NCBI GenBank assembly: GCA_017577365.1
Contig: PKRJ01000016.1
Span: 5,016-69,015, forward strand
Direction: 5' to 3'
DNA length: 64,000 bases
Origin: Gammaproteobacteria bacterium
GTDB lineage: Bacteria > Pseudomonadota > Gammaproteobacteria > Steroidobacterales > Rariloculaceae
Position numbers and translations under genes: made by a program. The notes under the pieces are model-generated. The model made no database searches, was not told the origin of the DNA, and saw only the letters and a program-made list of their open reading frames with translations. The stretch's first letter is position 1. The number at the start of each line of letters is the position of its first letter. Positions 16,552 to 26,218 of this stretch are shown piece by piece.

Positions 16552-17042
16552 GCGCCGCCGGCCGCGAGTCCTGGCTCGATCGCGCGGACCGCATCGGTCG
16601 TCGCATCGAGAACGCCTTGCTCGTCGTCGGCTTCAGCGCGCTGGCGTTGCTCGCCGGCGCGCAGATCGTGCTGCGCAACGTCTTCTCGGTCGGCATCGTC
16701 TGGGGCGATCCGCTCACCAGGATCCTCGTGCTCTGGCTCGCGCTGATCGGCGCGATCGCCGCGAGCCGCGACCGCAAGCACATCGCGATCGAGCTCGCCG
16801 ACCGGATTCTCCCGCCTTCGTTGCGGCGCATCGTCGTCGTGATCAGGAGCGCGTTTGCCGCCGCGATCAGCGCCGCCGTCGCGTGGTATGCGTTCTCGTT
16901 CGTGCGGGAATCGTACGAGTACGGAGACACGCTGCTCGATCTGCCGGCGTGGTGGTTCCAGGCCGTGATGCCCGTCGCCTTCGCGCTGATCGCGTACCGG
17001 TATCTGCTGCGCGCGACCGCGGCCGCGCTCGGCCGAGAGTGA
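16548..17042 (+). CDS. TRAP transporter small permease (DctQ family)
   Basis: Four-helix inner-membrane subunit bridging the solute-binding protein and the large permease. The 164-residue product has hydrophobic segments near residues 23-45, 55-70, 95-115 and 130-150, with FSVGIVWGDPLTRILVLWLAL and SRDRKHIAIEL typical of DctQ. The start appears to be TTG at 16548, overlapping the previous stop (TTGA) and preceded by GGGGG. It ends five bases before dctM. Confidence 0.88.
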   Translation: MSAAGRESWLDRADRIGRRIENALLVVGFSALALLAGAQIVLRNVFSVGIVWGDPLTRILVLWLALIGAIAASRDRKHIAIELADRILPPSLRRIVVVIRSAFAAAISAAVAWYAFSFVRESYEYGDTLLDLPAWWFQAVMPVAFALIAYRYLLRATAAALGRE

Positions 17043-17046
17043 GATC

Positions 17047-18297
17047 ATGGTCGGCGCGAGCGCTCTGCTGGTCTTGCTCGCCGTGCTCGGCGCGCCGCTG
17101 TTCGCGATCATCGCGGCGGGCGCGATGATCGGCTTCTCGCGGGCGGAGATCGACCTGTCCGTCGTCGCGATCGAGTTCTTCGGGATCGCCGAGACGCCGG
17201 TGCTCGTCGCGATTCCGCTCTTCACGTTCGCGGGGTTCTTGCTGAGCGAGGGCGGGGCGCCGCAGCGGCTCGTGCGTTTGTCACGCGCGCTGCTCGGCTG
17301 GCTGCCGGGCGGGCTCGCGATGATCGCGCTCGCGGTGTGCGCGCTCTTCACGGCGTTCACCGGCGCTTCCGGCGTGACGATCATCGCGCTCGGCGCGTTG
17401 CTGTATCCCGCGCTCGTCGAGGCGGGCTACGAGCGCCGCTTCAGCCTCGGGCTCGTCACCGCGTCCGGGAGCCTCGGCCTGCTGTTCGCGCCGTCGCTGC
17501 CGCTGATCCTGTACGGCATCGTCGCGGAAGCGCCGATCGACGATCTGTTTCTCGCCGGAATCCTGCCCGGCCTGCTGATGGTCGTCTTGCTTTGCCTTTA
17601 CAGCTTTTTCCGCAATCGGCACGCCGCCCGAGCCGCGGGCTCGGCGCGCGACGTGATCGACGCGGTCCTGGCCGCGAAATGGGAGCTGCCGCTGCCGGTC
17701 GTCGTGCTCGGCGGGATCTACAGCGGCTATTTCGCCGTCTCGGAAGCCGCGGCGGTGACGGTGCTGTACGTCTTCGCCGTCGAGATGCTCATCCTACGCG
17801 AGATCCGCTGGCGCGAGCTGCCGCGTATCGTGCGGGAGTCGATGGTGCTCGTTGGCGCGATACTGACGATTCTCGGCATGTCGCTTGCATCGACGAATTA
17901 TCTCATCGACACGGGCGTGCCGCAGCGGCTTTTCGAGCTCACGAGCGAGCATGTTTCGGGTCAGAAAACTTTCCTGCTGGCGCTGCTCGCGTTCCTGCTG
18001 GTGCTCGGCGCGATACTGGACATATTCTCGGCGATCGTGCTCGTCGTGCCGCTGATCGTGCCCGTCGCGCTCGAGTACGGCGTGCATCCGATCCATCTCG
18101 GCATCGTCTTCCTGGCCGCGATGGAGCTCGGTTATCTGACGCCGCCCGTGGGCTTGAATCTCTTCATCTCGAGCCATCGCTTCGGCAAGGATATTCTCGA
18201 GGTGCACTTGGCGACCGTACCGTTCCTTTTGGTATTGTTGGTTTCGGTGCTGATCATCACGTACTGGCCGGCGTTGTCGTTGGCCTTACTGACCTGA
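17047..18297 (+). CDS. TRAP transporter large permease (DctM family)
   Basis: Multi-pass inner-membrane subunit that moves substrate with a sodium gradient in characterised systems. The 416-residue product has about 11-12 hydrophobic segments and the family segments IPLFTFAGFLLSEGGAPQRL, FTAFTGASGVTIIALGALLYP and a late MELGYLTPPVGLNLFISS, which is strongly characteristic of DctM. It completes the T-P-Q-M cassette and lies 15 bases before sppA. Confidence 0.95.
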   Translation: MVGASALLVLLAVLGAPLFAIIAAGAMIGFSRAEIDLSVVAIEFFGIAETPVLVAIPLFTFAGFLLSEGGAPQRLVRLSRALLGWLPGGLAMIALAVCALFTAFTGASGVTIIALGALLYPALVEAGYERRFSLGLVTASGSLGLLFAPSLPLILYGIVAEAPIDDLFLAGILPGLLMVVLLCLYSFFRNRHAARAAGSARDVIDAVLAAKWELPLPVVVLGGIYSGYFAVSEAAAVTVLYVFAVEMLILREIRWRELPRIVRESMVLVGAILTILGMSLASTNYLIDTGVPQRLFELTSEHVSGQKTFLLALLAFLLVLGAILDIFSAIVLVVPLIVPVALEYGVHPIHLGIVFLAAMELGYLTPPVGLNLFISSHRFGKDILEVHLATVPFLLVLLVSVLIITYWPALSLALLT

Positions 18298-18312
18298 CTG
18301 CGCAGGGCGAAT

Positions 18313-20160
18313 ATGAGCAACGGTTCTTTCGGGCGGGGCGTTCGCAGGGTATGGGCCGTCGTCGACGGCTTCCGCAAGCTCGTTCATCTGTTCCTGCTGC
18401 TCTTCGTGCTGCTCGTGCTCGTCGCGGCGCTTTCACGCCCGCAGCCTCGCGTGCCGGATTCGGCCGCGCTCGTGCTCGCGCCGCAAGGCCGGCTCGTCGA
18501 TCAGCTTTCCGGCGATCCGTTCGATCGCGCGCTGGCGCGCGCGCAAGGCTCGCCGTTGCAGGAAACGCTGCTCAAGGACTTGATCGACGCGATCCGCGCC
18601 GCGAAGGACGACGCTCGAATCAAGGCGCTCGTGCTCGACACGAACGGTCTGACGAGTGCGGGCTTGACCAAGCTGCAAGAGCTTGCCGAGGAGATCGCCG
18701 AGTTCAAGGAGAGCGGTAAGCCGGTGATCGCCGCGGCGGACTTCTTCGAGCGCGATCAGTATCACCTCGCCGCGCAGGCCGACGAGATCTACATGCACCC
18801 GATGGGCTACGTGCTGATCGACGGCTACGCGAGCTTCAGGCCGTACTACAAGGAGCTGCTCGACAAGCTCTATATCGATTATCACGCGTGGACCGCCGGC
18901 GAGTACAAATCGGTCGTCGAGCCGGCCACGCGCAATGGCATGTCGGAGGAAGATCGCGAAGCGACGTCCGAGTACTTGAACGCGCTGTGGGCGAGTTATC
19001 AGGCCGACGTCACCGGTGCGCGTCGGCTCGAGCGCAATGCAATGCAACGGTATGCGGACGAGTTCGTCGCGCTATTACGCGAGGCGGGCGGCGACCTCGC
19101 TCGGCTCGCCGTCGACTATGGCCTCGTCGATGAGCTCGCGTATCGCGACGAGGTCGAAGACAGGATCCGCGAGATCGTCGGCGGCTCGGAAAACGACGAG
19201 CTTCCGACGATCGACCACGAGACTTACCTGGCTGCCGTCAACGGTGAGCCGAGACAGCCGGTGGCGCCGGGCGGCAGCCTCGTCGGCGTCGTCGTGCTGT
19301 CCGGCGAGATCGTCGACGGCCGTCAGCCTCCGGGGAGGATCGGCGGCGATTCCGCGGCCGAGCTGATTCGTCAGGCGCGGGACCACGATCGAGTCAAGGC
19401 GCTGGTCGTGCGCGTCGACAGCCCGGGAGGCAGCCCGCTCGCGTCGGACGTGATCTTGCGCGAGATCGAGCGCTTTCAGGAGAGCGGCCGCCCGGTCGTC
19501 GTCTCGATGGGCAGCGTGGCGGCCTCCGGCGGCTATTGGATCTCGATGGCCGCGGATGAGATCTGGGCGAGCCCGACGACGCTCACCGGTTCCATCGGCG
19601 TCGCGATAGAGGTGCCGACGTTCCAGCGCACGCTCGAGCGGATCGGCGTCAACATCGACGGCGTCGGCACGACGAGGCTCGCGGGCCAGTTCGACAGCTT
19701 TCAGGGGCTCGGCGAGGACGTTCGCGACATCCTCGATCAGACGGTCCGGCAGTTGTACGAGCAGTTCGTCGGGAAAGTCGCCAGCCATCGCGGCCGATCG
19801 TTCCAGGAGATCGACGCGGTCGCGCGCGGCAGGGTATGGACCGGCGAGGCGGCGCTCGAGCGCGGGCTCGTCGACAAGCTCGGCGATCTCGACGACGCGA
19901 TCGCGTCGGCGGCGGAGCTCGCGGGCCTCGAGGAAGGACGCTACGGGATCCGATACTTCGAGCCCGAGCTCACGTTCGCCGAGCGTCTGGCGCTCGGCGT
20001 CGTGAAGGTCGCGGCGCCGGTCGTGAAGGCGCTCGATCTCTCCCCCTGGCCGCCGGAGCTTACGACGCTGCTCGAACGTGCCGAGACACCGCTTCGCCTG
20101 CTCGCGGCGAAGGGCGACCGGCGCGGGCTGTACGCCCACTGCTTCTGCGACGTGCGCTGA
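18313..20160 (+). CDS. sppA: Signal peptide peptidase SppA, 67 kDa type
   Basis: Membrane-anchored serine protease that degrades cleaved signal peptides. The 615-residue protein has an N-terminal transmembrane helix (about residues 20-42) and two tandem ClpP-like domains. The catalytic dyad typical of the long form is visible: lysine 199 in GEYKSVVEP in the first half and serine 405 in SMGSVAASGGYWIS in the second. The next block, TTLTGSIGVAIEVP, is also conserved. It lies 15 bases after the TRAP permease and may be cotranscribed. A double hairpin follows the stop, facing the convergent MBL gene. Confidence 0.95.
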   Translation: MSNGSFGRGVRRVWAVVDGFRKLVHLFLLLFVLLVLVAALSRPQPRVPDSAALVLAPQGRLVDQLSGDPFDRALARAQGSPLQETLLKDLIDAIRAAKDDARIKALVLDTNGLTSAGLTKLQELAEEIAEFKESGKPVIAAADFFERDQYHLAAQADEIYMHPMGYVLIDGYASFRPYYKELLDKLYIDYHAWTAGEYKSVVEPATRNGMSEEDREATSEYLNALWASYQADVTGARRLERNAMQRYADEFVALLREAGGDLARLAVDYGLVDELAYRDEVEDRIREIVGGSENDELPTIDHETYLAAVNGEPRQPVAPGGSLVGVVVLSGEIVDGRQPPGRIGGDSAAELIRQARDHDRVKALVVRVDSPGGSPLASDVILREIERFQESGRPVVVSMGSVAASGGYWISMAADEIWASPTTLTGSIGVAIEVPTFQRTLERIGVNIDGVGTTRLAGQFDSFQGLGEDVRDILDQTVRQLYEQFVGKVASHRGRSFQEIDAVARGRVWTGEAALERGLVDKLGDLDDAIASAAELAGLEEGRYGIRYFEPELTFAERLALGVVKVAAPVVKALDLSPWPPELTTLLERAETPLRLLAAKGDRRGLYAHCFCDVR

Positions 20161-20164
20161 CGCA

Positions 20165-20200
20165 AGACGTGCGCCGTTCCAGGGGAACGGCCGTGCGTCT
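20165..20200. terminator. Convergent hairpin between sppA and MBL gene
   Basis: GCCGTTCC (20173-20180) pairs exactly with GGAACGGC (20184-20191) around AGG, and outer AGACG/CGTCT can extend it with an internal bulge. A second stem, GCGTCTCG (20195-20202) with CGAGACGC (20212-20219), overlaps the end of the leftward gene. It probably separates the two convergent genes; no U-tract. Confidence 0.5.
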
Positions 20201-20206
20201 CGTCGT

Positions 20207-21535
20207 TCACGCGAGACGCATGCGCCCCAAGAACTGCGAGATCAGGTCGTGGCGTCGATCCCAGAGATAACGCTTTCGACCCGGAGGGCCCAGAACACCC
20301 AGAAGCCCCTGCCCGGGCTGACGCGTCCAGATACCGGCCGCGTACGCGCTGCCGAGCTTCTTGAGACGCAGGAACGGACGTTCGTCGCCTTCGAGCGCAT
20401 AGCGTCCCGAGACGCCTAGGGTAGGGAGGCCCCATCGATGCGCGAAGGTATACCACGCGGCCTGTGAATCGGTCCGAACGGTGCACGTCGCGGTCGGCGT
20501 CTTCACCTCGCGCACGCCCGCTCGCAAGCTGACCTCGAACGCCCGTTCGAGATCGCCGAGGTAAAAGGTCACGGGCGGGACCCAGCGCCGTAACGGCCAA
20601 TGATAGTGCGCGGCGATATCGGCGATTCTCTTCTCGGTCGTCTCGAGAATCGTGTCGAACGCGACCCGGGGCGTTCGATGAAGGGGCAGATCCTCGATGC
20701 GCGCGTAGTCCCGACGATAGCGTTGCATCGCCGATGGGGTTCCGGAGAACGGCGCATCGAGCTCCCAGGTATCGCCCGGGTACATCACGACGAGTCGCTC
20801 CTGGGGTATGCGCCGGACGACGTCGTCGATCGTGTTGATCTGCTCGTTCATGTGCGCGTTCGACGGATGACAGAAGCGCACGAAGCTCGCAAAAGGCAGA
20901 ACCCAGCGCGGCTCGAGCAGCGTGAAATCCTGAACGAAAGCGTCGAGCGCGCGGCGCGCCGCGGCGCGCTTGCGCTCGTGATCGTCCGGATTGCCGGCCC
21001 AGCCCGCGATCGAGAACTGATCGAGCAGCAGACGGATCGGTCCTACGTCCCGTCGTAACGCACGCAACGTCGCCGGCGGCGTCTGGCAGTCGTTGAGGTT
21101 CAGCAGCGCGCCGTTCGGGTCGCCGTCTCTGACCGCAAGGCACGAATCGGTATGACCGATCTGCCGGCAGTAGATCTCGACGCCGTTCGCGAGCGGCCGC
21201 CACCTCGCATGGTCGAGCTCGACGACGGAGGCGAACCCGAGGGACGCGAGGAAGTCGTAGACCGTCCGGCTGTAGTGGCGTTGGAACAGCGCCGTGATGC
21301 CGCGCCGGCGCTCCGGCGGAATCGCCTTGAGCGTCGGAATGCTCAGGTGGTCCGGGTGCTCGTGGGAGATCCAGACATGCGTGACCCGACTCCACGCGTC
21401 GTCCGAGATGAACGGCTGCGGATGCAGGGCCCAGCTTTCGTTGAAGGCGAAGCCCTCGAGCCAGGGATCCATCAGGATGCCGACGCCCCGAGTCTCGAGC
21501 AGCACGCTCGCATGACCCACGAAAGTCAGTTTCAT
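20207..21535 (-). CDS. MBL-fold metallo-hydrolase
   Basis: Metallo-beta-lactamase-fold enzyme of unknown substrate. The 442-residue protein starts MKLTFVGHASVLLETRGVGI and has the metal-binding motif HEHPDH near residue 62, a later histidine in CRQIGHTDSC, and an extended C-terminal half with no recognised catalytic motif. The N-terminal layout resembles UlaG-like and CMP-sialate-hydroxylase-like MBL proteins, but I see no Rieske domain. The start ATG has AGAGG nine bases upstream; the much longer upstream frame overlaps the divergent hslR region and was rejected. It converges on sppA. Confidence 0.85.
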   Translation of the reverse strand: MKLTFVGHASVLLETRGVGILMDPWLEGFAFNESWALHPQPFISDDAWSRVTHVWISHEHPDHLSIPTLKAIPPERRRGITALFQRHYSRTVYDFLASLGFASVVELDHARWRPLANGVEIYCRQIGHTDSCLAVRDGDPNGALLNLNDCQTPPATLRALRRDVGPIRLLLDQFSIAGWAGNPDDHERKRAAARRALDAFVQDFTLLEPRWVLPFASFVRFCHPSNAHMNEQINTIDDVVRRIPQERLVVMYPGDTWELDAPFSGTPSAMQRYRRDYARIEDLPLHRTPRVAFDTILETTEKRIADIAAHYHWPLRRWVPPVTFYLGDLERAFEVSLRAGVREVKTPTATCTVRTDSQAAWYTFAHRWGLPTLGVSGRYALEGDERPFLRLKKLGSAYAAGIWTRQPGQGLLGVLGPPGRKRYLWDRRHDLISQFLGRMRLA

Positions 21536-21769
21536 CGTCTCGGACCTCTTAGGATCGCCATCGGCCGGCGAGCAGGCTTGTTCGAAGAATCGTTGCTTCG
21601 CCGCTCTCACGAATATCTCGAACCTAGCAAGAAACGGGCCAGCTCGGATTGGAGCGTGCAGGGTCGCGTGCTCTCGGACGAAGCGGCCTTTGCCCGGGCG
21701 CAAGCCTGGTCGCGGAGCGGCCGAAGAAGTAACTTTCAGTGTCGGCTTTCCGGGTGACCGAGGCTTCGC

Positions 21770-22162
21770 ATGGATACACTGCGCATCGACCGTTGGCTTT
21801 GGTGCGCGCGGTTCTACAAGACCCGCAGTATCGCGGCCGATGCCGTCAAGGCCGGCCACGTCAAAGTCAATGGGCAACGCGTGAAGCCGGCGCGCGAGGT
21901 CAAGGTAGGCGACGTGCTCGTGATCACGCAGGGCGACGTCGAGCGCGAGGTCACCGTGGCCGGAATTCCCGTGCGGCGGGGGCCCGCGCCCGAAGCGGCG
22001 ACGTGTTACGTCGAAACCGAGGCCTCGATCGCCAGGCGGCGCGAAGCGGCCGAACGGCGCGCGATCGAGCGCGAGCTCCTTCGTGCGCCGACACCCGGGC
22101 GTCCGGACAAACGCACGCGGAGGCTGCTACGGGCGCGCAAAGCCGGTCGCGACGACGACTGA
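21770..22162 (+). CDS. hslR: Heat shock protein 15 / S4-domain RNA-binding protein
   Basis: Small RNA-binding protein that in E. coli (Hsp15) rescues stalled 50S subunits carrying peptidyl-tRNA. The 130-residue product opens MDTLRIDRWLWCARFYKTRS, followed by AADAVKAGHVKVNGQRVKPA, the S4 RNA-binding fold (about residues 3-65). A basic C-terminal helix ends in RRLLRARKAGRDDD. It is transcribed rightward, divergent from the MBL gene and convergent with sixA eight bases downstream. Confidence 0.92.
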   Translation: MDTLRIDRWLWCARFYKTRSIAADAVKAGHVKVNGQRVKPAREVKVGDVLVITQGDVEREVTVAGIPVRRGPAPEAATCYVETEASIARRREAAERRAIERELLRAPTPGRPDKRTRRLLRARKAGRDDD

Positions 22163-22169
22163 AGGGACG

Positions 22170-22670
22170 TCAAGTCCCGAGCCGTTTGGGCGTCTCGTAG
22201 TAGAGCAGCCGGCAGACGGACGGCTCGAGGTGCGCCCAGCGATCGGAATCGACGGCGATCGCGACGACCGCGGACGTCGGCAGGCTTTCGTCGGAGAGGG
22301 CGGGGACGAGCCGGCTCGCGGCCTCGCTGATGCCCGGATTGTGGCCGACCGTGAGCACGTGCGATAGCCGGTCGTCCTGGTCACGCAGCAGGTCGAGCAA
22401 GGCGTCCGCCGTCGCGAGATAAAGCCTGCGATCGACACGAACGACGTCGTCGGGCAGCTCGAGTCTCGCGGCGAACGCCTGGGCGGTCATGCGGGCGCGG
22501 CGGGCATGGCTCGTGAGGATCGAGTCGGGTCGCTCGCCCCGCGCGGCGAGTCGAGCGGCCATCGCCGGCGCATCGCGCTCGCCTCGGCTCGACAGCGGTC
22601 GCTCGCTGTCGGGCAATGAAGGATCGCTCCAGCTCGATTTCGCGTGTCGAACGAGCGTGAGCCGCTTCAT
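22170..22670 (-). CDS. sixA: SixA-like histidine phosphatase
   Basis: Short histidine-phosphatase-superfamily protein; SixA in E. coli removes phosphate from phosphohistidine proteins of the phosphotransferase system. The 166-residue product starts MKRLTLVRHAKSSWSDPSLPD with the RHA catalytic motif, and continues with ILTSHARRARMTAQAF and HVLTVGHNPGISEAASRLV, containing the second catalytic histidine. It begins 21 bases after sufT on the same strand, so it is probably the last gene of the suf operon, an unusual association. A GTG at 22685 would add five residues. Confidence 0.85.
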   Translation of the reverse strand: MKRLTLVRHAKSSWSDPSLPDSERPLSSRGERDAPAMAARLAARGERPDSILTSHARRARMTAQAFAARLELPDDVVRVDRRLYLATADALLDLLRDQDDRLSHVLTVGHNPGISEAASRLVPALSDESLPTSAVVAIAVDSDRWAHLEPSVCRLLYYETPKRLGT

Positions 22671-22691
22671 GCGCCCAAAGCCCACTCGGCG

Positions 22692-23243
22692 TCAAAACAG
22701 CCCGGCCTCGAGGCGCGCGGCCTCGGACATCATCGACCGGTCCCACGGCGGATCGAAGACGACCTCCACGTCGGCGCGCTCGACCGTCGGGATCAGCTCG
22801 ATCTTGTCGCGCACGTCGGCGGCGAGAATGTCGCCCATGCCGCAGCCCGGAGCCGTCAGCGTCATCTTGATGTGCACGGTCCACTTGCCGTCGTCGGTGC
22901 GCTCGATGCGGCACTCGTAGATCAGCCCGAGATCGACGATGTTGATCGGGATCTCGGGATCGAAGCACGTGCGCAGCTGATTCCACACGGCCGTTTCGAT
23001 GTCGGCCTCGGTCGCGTTCTCGGGGATCTCCGGCGGCTTCAGCGGCTCTTTGCCGATCGCGTCGGCATCGGTGCCTGCGATGCGGAACAGGCTGCCGTCG
23101 ATATAGACGGTGAAGCTGCCGCCGAGCGCCTGCGTGATGAACCCGTAGGTGCCGGCGGGCAAGGTGACCTTGTCGCCGGCCGGTATCAGCACGGCTTCGC
23201 AGTCTCTCGAGAACGTGACGGGCTCGTTGTATCCGAAATACAT
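22692..23243 (-). CDS. sufT: SufT, Fe-S cluster assembly auxiliary protein (DUF59/MIP18 family)
   Basis: Auxiliary factor for iron-sulfur cluster maturation. The 183-residue protein starts MYFGYNEPVTFSRDCEAVLI and has a short N-terminal domain, then a MIP18/DUF59 domain from about residue 85 with FDPEIPINIVDLGLIYECRI and LTAPGCGMGDILAADV, where the single conserved cysteine sits. It lies five bases after sufU and 21 bases before sixA in the suf operon. The longer upstream frame lies within sufU and was rejected. Confidence 0.92.
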   Translation of the reverse strand: MYFGYNEPVTFSRDCEAVLIPAGDKVTLPAGTYGFITQALGGSFTVYIDGSLFRIAGTDADAIGKEPLKPPEIPENATEADIETAVWNQLRTCFDPEIPINIVDLGLIYECRIERTDDGKWTVHIKMTLTAPGCGMGDILAADVRDKIELIPTVERADVEVVFDPPWDRSMMSEAARLEAGLF

Positions 23244-23248
23244 GGCAG

Positions 23249-23692
23249 CTACTCGGTCGAAACGCGGTCGTCGGTGCCCGAGAGCGCGCTCTTCAGCGCG
23301 TGCCACGCGAGGCTCGCGCACTTCACCCGCGTCGGGAACTCGCGGACGCCGGAGAGCGCGGCGAGCTTGTCGAGCTCGTCGATGGCGTTGCCTTGGCCCG
23401 CGAGCATCTCGTGCACCTTCTCGAACAGGCTCAGCGATTCCTCGACGGTTGCGCCTTTCACGCGCTCCGTCATCAACGACGACGACGCCATCGAGATCGC
23501 GCAGCCGCTTCCCTTGAACTTGATATCGTCGATGCGGTTCTCGTCGAGCTTCAGGTAGAGCGTCAGCCGGTCGCCGCAGAGCGGGTTCACGCCTTCGACG
23601 ACGCGGTCGGCGCCGTCGATCTCGCCGAAGTTCCGCGGCGAGCGGTTGTGGTCGAGGATCACCTCGCGATAAAGGTCTCGGAGCTCGTTCAC
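23249..23692 (-). CDS. sufU: SufU-type iron-sulfur assembly protein
   Basis: IscU-like protein that in SufU systems accepts sulfur from the SufS cysteine through a zinc-bound site. The 147-residue product starts VNELRDLYREVILDHNRSPRNF. It carries the expected zinc ligands in NPLCGDR, GSGCAIS and RVKCASLAWHAL, and has the insertion (around GATVEESLSLFEK to GVREFPTR) that marks SufU rather than IscU. The GTG start at 23692 overlaps the sufS stop (GTGA), implying coupling of the two partners. Upstream frame rejected because it lies inside sufS. Confidence 0.93.
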   Translation of the reverse strand: MNELRDLYREVILDHNRSPRNFGEIDGADRVVEGVNPLCGDRLTLYLKLDENRIDDIKFKGSGCAISMASSSLMTERVKGATVEESLSLFEKVHEMLAGQGNAIDELDKLAALSGVREFPTRVKCASLAWHALKSALSGTDDRVSTE

Positions 23693-24939
23693 GCGAAAAT
23701 CTCCAACGCGCGCTTCAGGCCCAAGATCAGCCGATCGACGTCGTCCGCGTTGTTGTAGAGGGCGAACGACGCCCGCGCCGTCGCCGGTACGCCGAAACGC
23801 TCCATGACGGGCATCGCGCAATGATGTCCGGTACGGATCGCGACGCCCTCGCTGTCGACGATCGTGCCGACGTCGTGCGCGTGAACGCGGTCGAGCACGA
23901 ACGACAGCACGCCCGCCTTCGATTCCGCTGTGCCGATCACGTGAGCGCCGAGCGCGAGCACCTTCTCCGTCGCGTAGTCGAGGAGCCTATGCTCGTGCGC
24001 CGCGAGCGCGTCGAAGTCGATCGTGCTCAAGAAGTCCACGGCCGCGCCGAGCGCGACCGCGCCGGTGATGTTCGGCGTGCCCGCCTCGAACTTGTACGGC
24101 AGCGCGTTGTATACCGTCTTCTCGAAGCTGACCGTGAGGATCATCTCGCCGCCGCCCTGATACGGCGGCATGCGCTCGAGAAGCGCGCGTTTGGCGTAGA
24201 GCACGCCGATGCCGGTCGGCGCGAACATCTTGTGTCCCGAGAACGCGTAGAAGTCGCAGTCGAGCGCCTGCACGTCGACCCTCATGTGCGCCATCGCCTG
24301 CGCGCCGTCGACGAGCACGTAGGCGCCCGCGCGGTGGGCGAGCTCGACGATGCGCTCGACTGGGTTCACGGTGCCGAGCGCGTTGGAGACGTGCGCGACC
24401 GCGACGATGCGCGTGCGCTCGTTCAAGAGCTTCTCGAACGCGTCGAGATCGATCTCGCCGCGATCGGTGATCGGCGCGGGCACGAGCCGCGCACCGGTAC
24501 GTTCGCAGACGAGCTGCCACGGGATGATGTTCGAGTGGTGCTCCATCTGCGTGATCAGCACCTCGTCGCCGGGCTCGAGCAGGCTGCCGCCGAGGCTCGA
24601 CGCGACGAGGTTGATCGATTCCGTCGTGCCGCGCGTGAACACGATCTCGTCGACGCCGCTCGCGTTGAGATACGCACGAACCTTCTCGCGCGCGCCTTCG
24701 TACGCGTCGGTCGCGCGCTGGCTCAGCGCATGCACGCCGCGATGAACGTTCGCGTGATTGCGGCTCTGCTGCTCAAGCATCGTCTCGAGCACGACGTCCG
24801 GGCATTGGGACGACGCGGCGTTGTCGAGATAGACGAGCCGTTTGCCGTGCACCTGCTGATCGAGCGCGGGGAACCGCGCGCGCAGCGATGCGATGTCGGT
24901 GATGAGCCGCTCGGGACGAGCCTTGGGACTCGCGCTCAT
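23689..24939 (-). CDS. sufS: Cysteine desulfurase SufS
   Basis: PLP enzyme that removes sulfur from L-cysteine for cluster assembly. The 416-residue protein has YLDNAASSQCPDVVLE near the N-terminus, FTRGTTESINLVA, the PLP-lysine motif FSGHKMFAPTGIGVLY and the catalytic-cysteine loop AIRTGHHCAMPVMERFG (group II desulfurase type). The ATG at 24939 overlaps the sufD stop (ATGA). A frame extension to 25152 lies in sufD and was rejected. Confidence 0.96.
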   Translation of the reverse strand: MSASPKARPERLITDIASLRARFPALDQQVHGKRLVYLDNAASSQCPDVVLETMLEQQSRNHANVHRGVHALSQRATDAYEGAREKVRAYLNASGVDEIVFTRGTTESINLVASSLGGSLLEPGDEVLITQMEHHSNIIPWQLVCERTGARLVPAPITDRGEIDLDAFEKLLNERTRIVAVAHVSNALGTVNPVERIVELAHRAGAYVLVDGAQAMAHMRVDVQALDCDFYAFSGHKMFAPTGIGVLYAKRALLERMPPYQGGGEMILTVSFEKTVYNALPYKFEAGTPNITGAVALGAAVDFLSTIDFDALAAHEHRLLDYATEKVLALGAHVIGTAESKAGVLSFVLDRVHAHDVGTIVDSEGVAIRTGHHCAMPVMERFGVPATARASFALYNNADDVDRLILGLKRALEIFA

Positions 24940-26218
24940 CGCAAGCTCTCCCATTCGACGAGGCCGGCGAGGCCGCCGGCCACGCGCGCGACCGCGCGCT
25001 CGCGGAGCGGCGCGGGCTCGAGGCGGCCGAGCAGCACGTTGGCGAACGCGAACGTCAGCAGCGCGCGGGCGCTGTCCGCATCGAGGCCGCGCGAGCGGAG
25101 ATAGAACATCTGGTCCTCGTCGAGCTCGCCGACGGTCGCGCCGTGGCTGCACTTGACGTCGTCGGCATAGATCTCGAGTTCCGGCCGCGTGTCGATCTCC
25201 GCCTTGTCGGCGAGGAGCAGGTTGTCGCTGCTCTGGCGGGCGTCGATCTTCTGTGCGCCGGGGCGCACGAGCAGCTTGCCGCGGAAGACGCCGCGGCCGT
25301 CGCGGTCGGCGATGCCGCGGAAGGCGGTCTCGCTCCTCGTGTGCGGGGCCGCGTGGTCGACGTGGATCTCGTCGTCCACATGCCGACCGGGCGAGGCGAC
25401 GAACACGCCGAAGAGGTCCGCGCTCGCGCCGGGGCCGGCGAGCTCGACGTCGATATCGTTGCGCGTGACGCGTCCGCCGAGGTCGACGTAGCCCGCGACG
25501 AGCGAGGCGTCCTTGTCGAGACGCGCGGACAGAAACGACGTGCTGTCCAGCCGATCGCCGTGCTCCTGCAGCCGAAAGATCCTGAGCCTCGAGCCTTCGG
25601 CCTGCACTACGTCGAAGACGACGTTCAGCCAGCCTTCGGCGTCGTCGAGATCGATCGCGCGCACGACGACGTCGAGCGCGGCGTTGCGCTCGAGATCGAT
25701 GACGATACGCGGATGCTGCGCGATGCGCCCGTTGCCGCTAGCGACGAGGACGATCTCGAGCGGAGCCGTCGCCGCCTTGCCGGCCGCGACGTGAACGCGG
25801 ATCCCGTCGCGAGCGAACGCGCGGTTCAGGAGCGCGAGCGGATGCGCGCTCGCGGCGGTGCGGCCGATGCGGTCGAGGCGCTCGTCGCCGACGAGTCTCG
25901 CCAACGCGATCTCGTTCGGCGGCGTGGACAATGCCTCGTCGACGAGGCCGTCGGCGATCACGATGCGTGTCGCGTCCGCCGGCGGCGCGGTCTCTTCCAC
26001 GCGCGCGCGGACGCGCTCGCGAGTGCGCGCGTCCGCCGCGGCGGGCGCGTCGAACTCGGCCTCGGCGATCGGCTTCAGGTCCGTGTAGCGCCAGGCCTCG
26101 TCGCGGCGCGTCGGGTAGCCTCTCTCGAGGAACGCCGCGAGCGCCCGCTTGCGCGGCTCGAAGGCGCCGGGCAGCGTGTCCTTCTGCCGCTCGAATTGAC
26201 GTTCGATCAGCATCTCGC

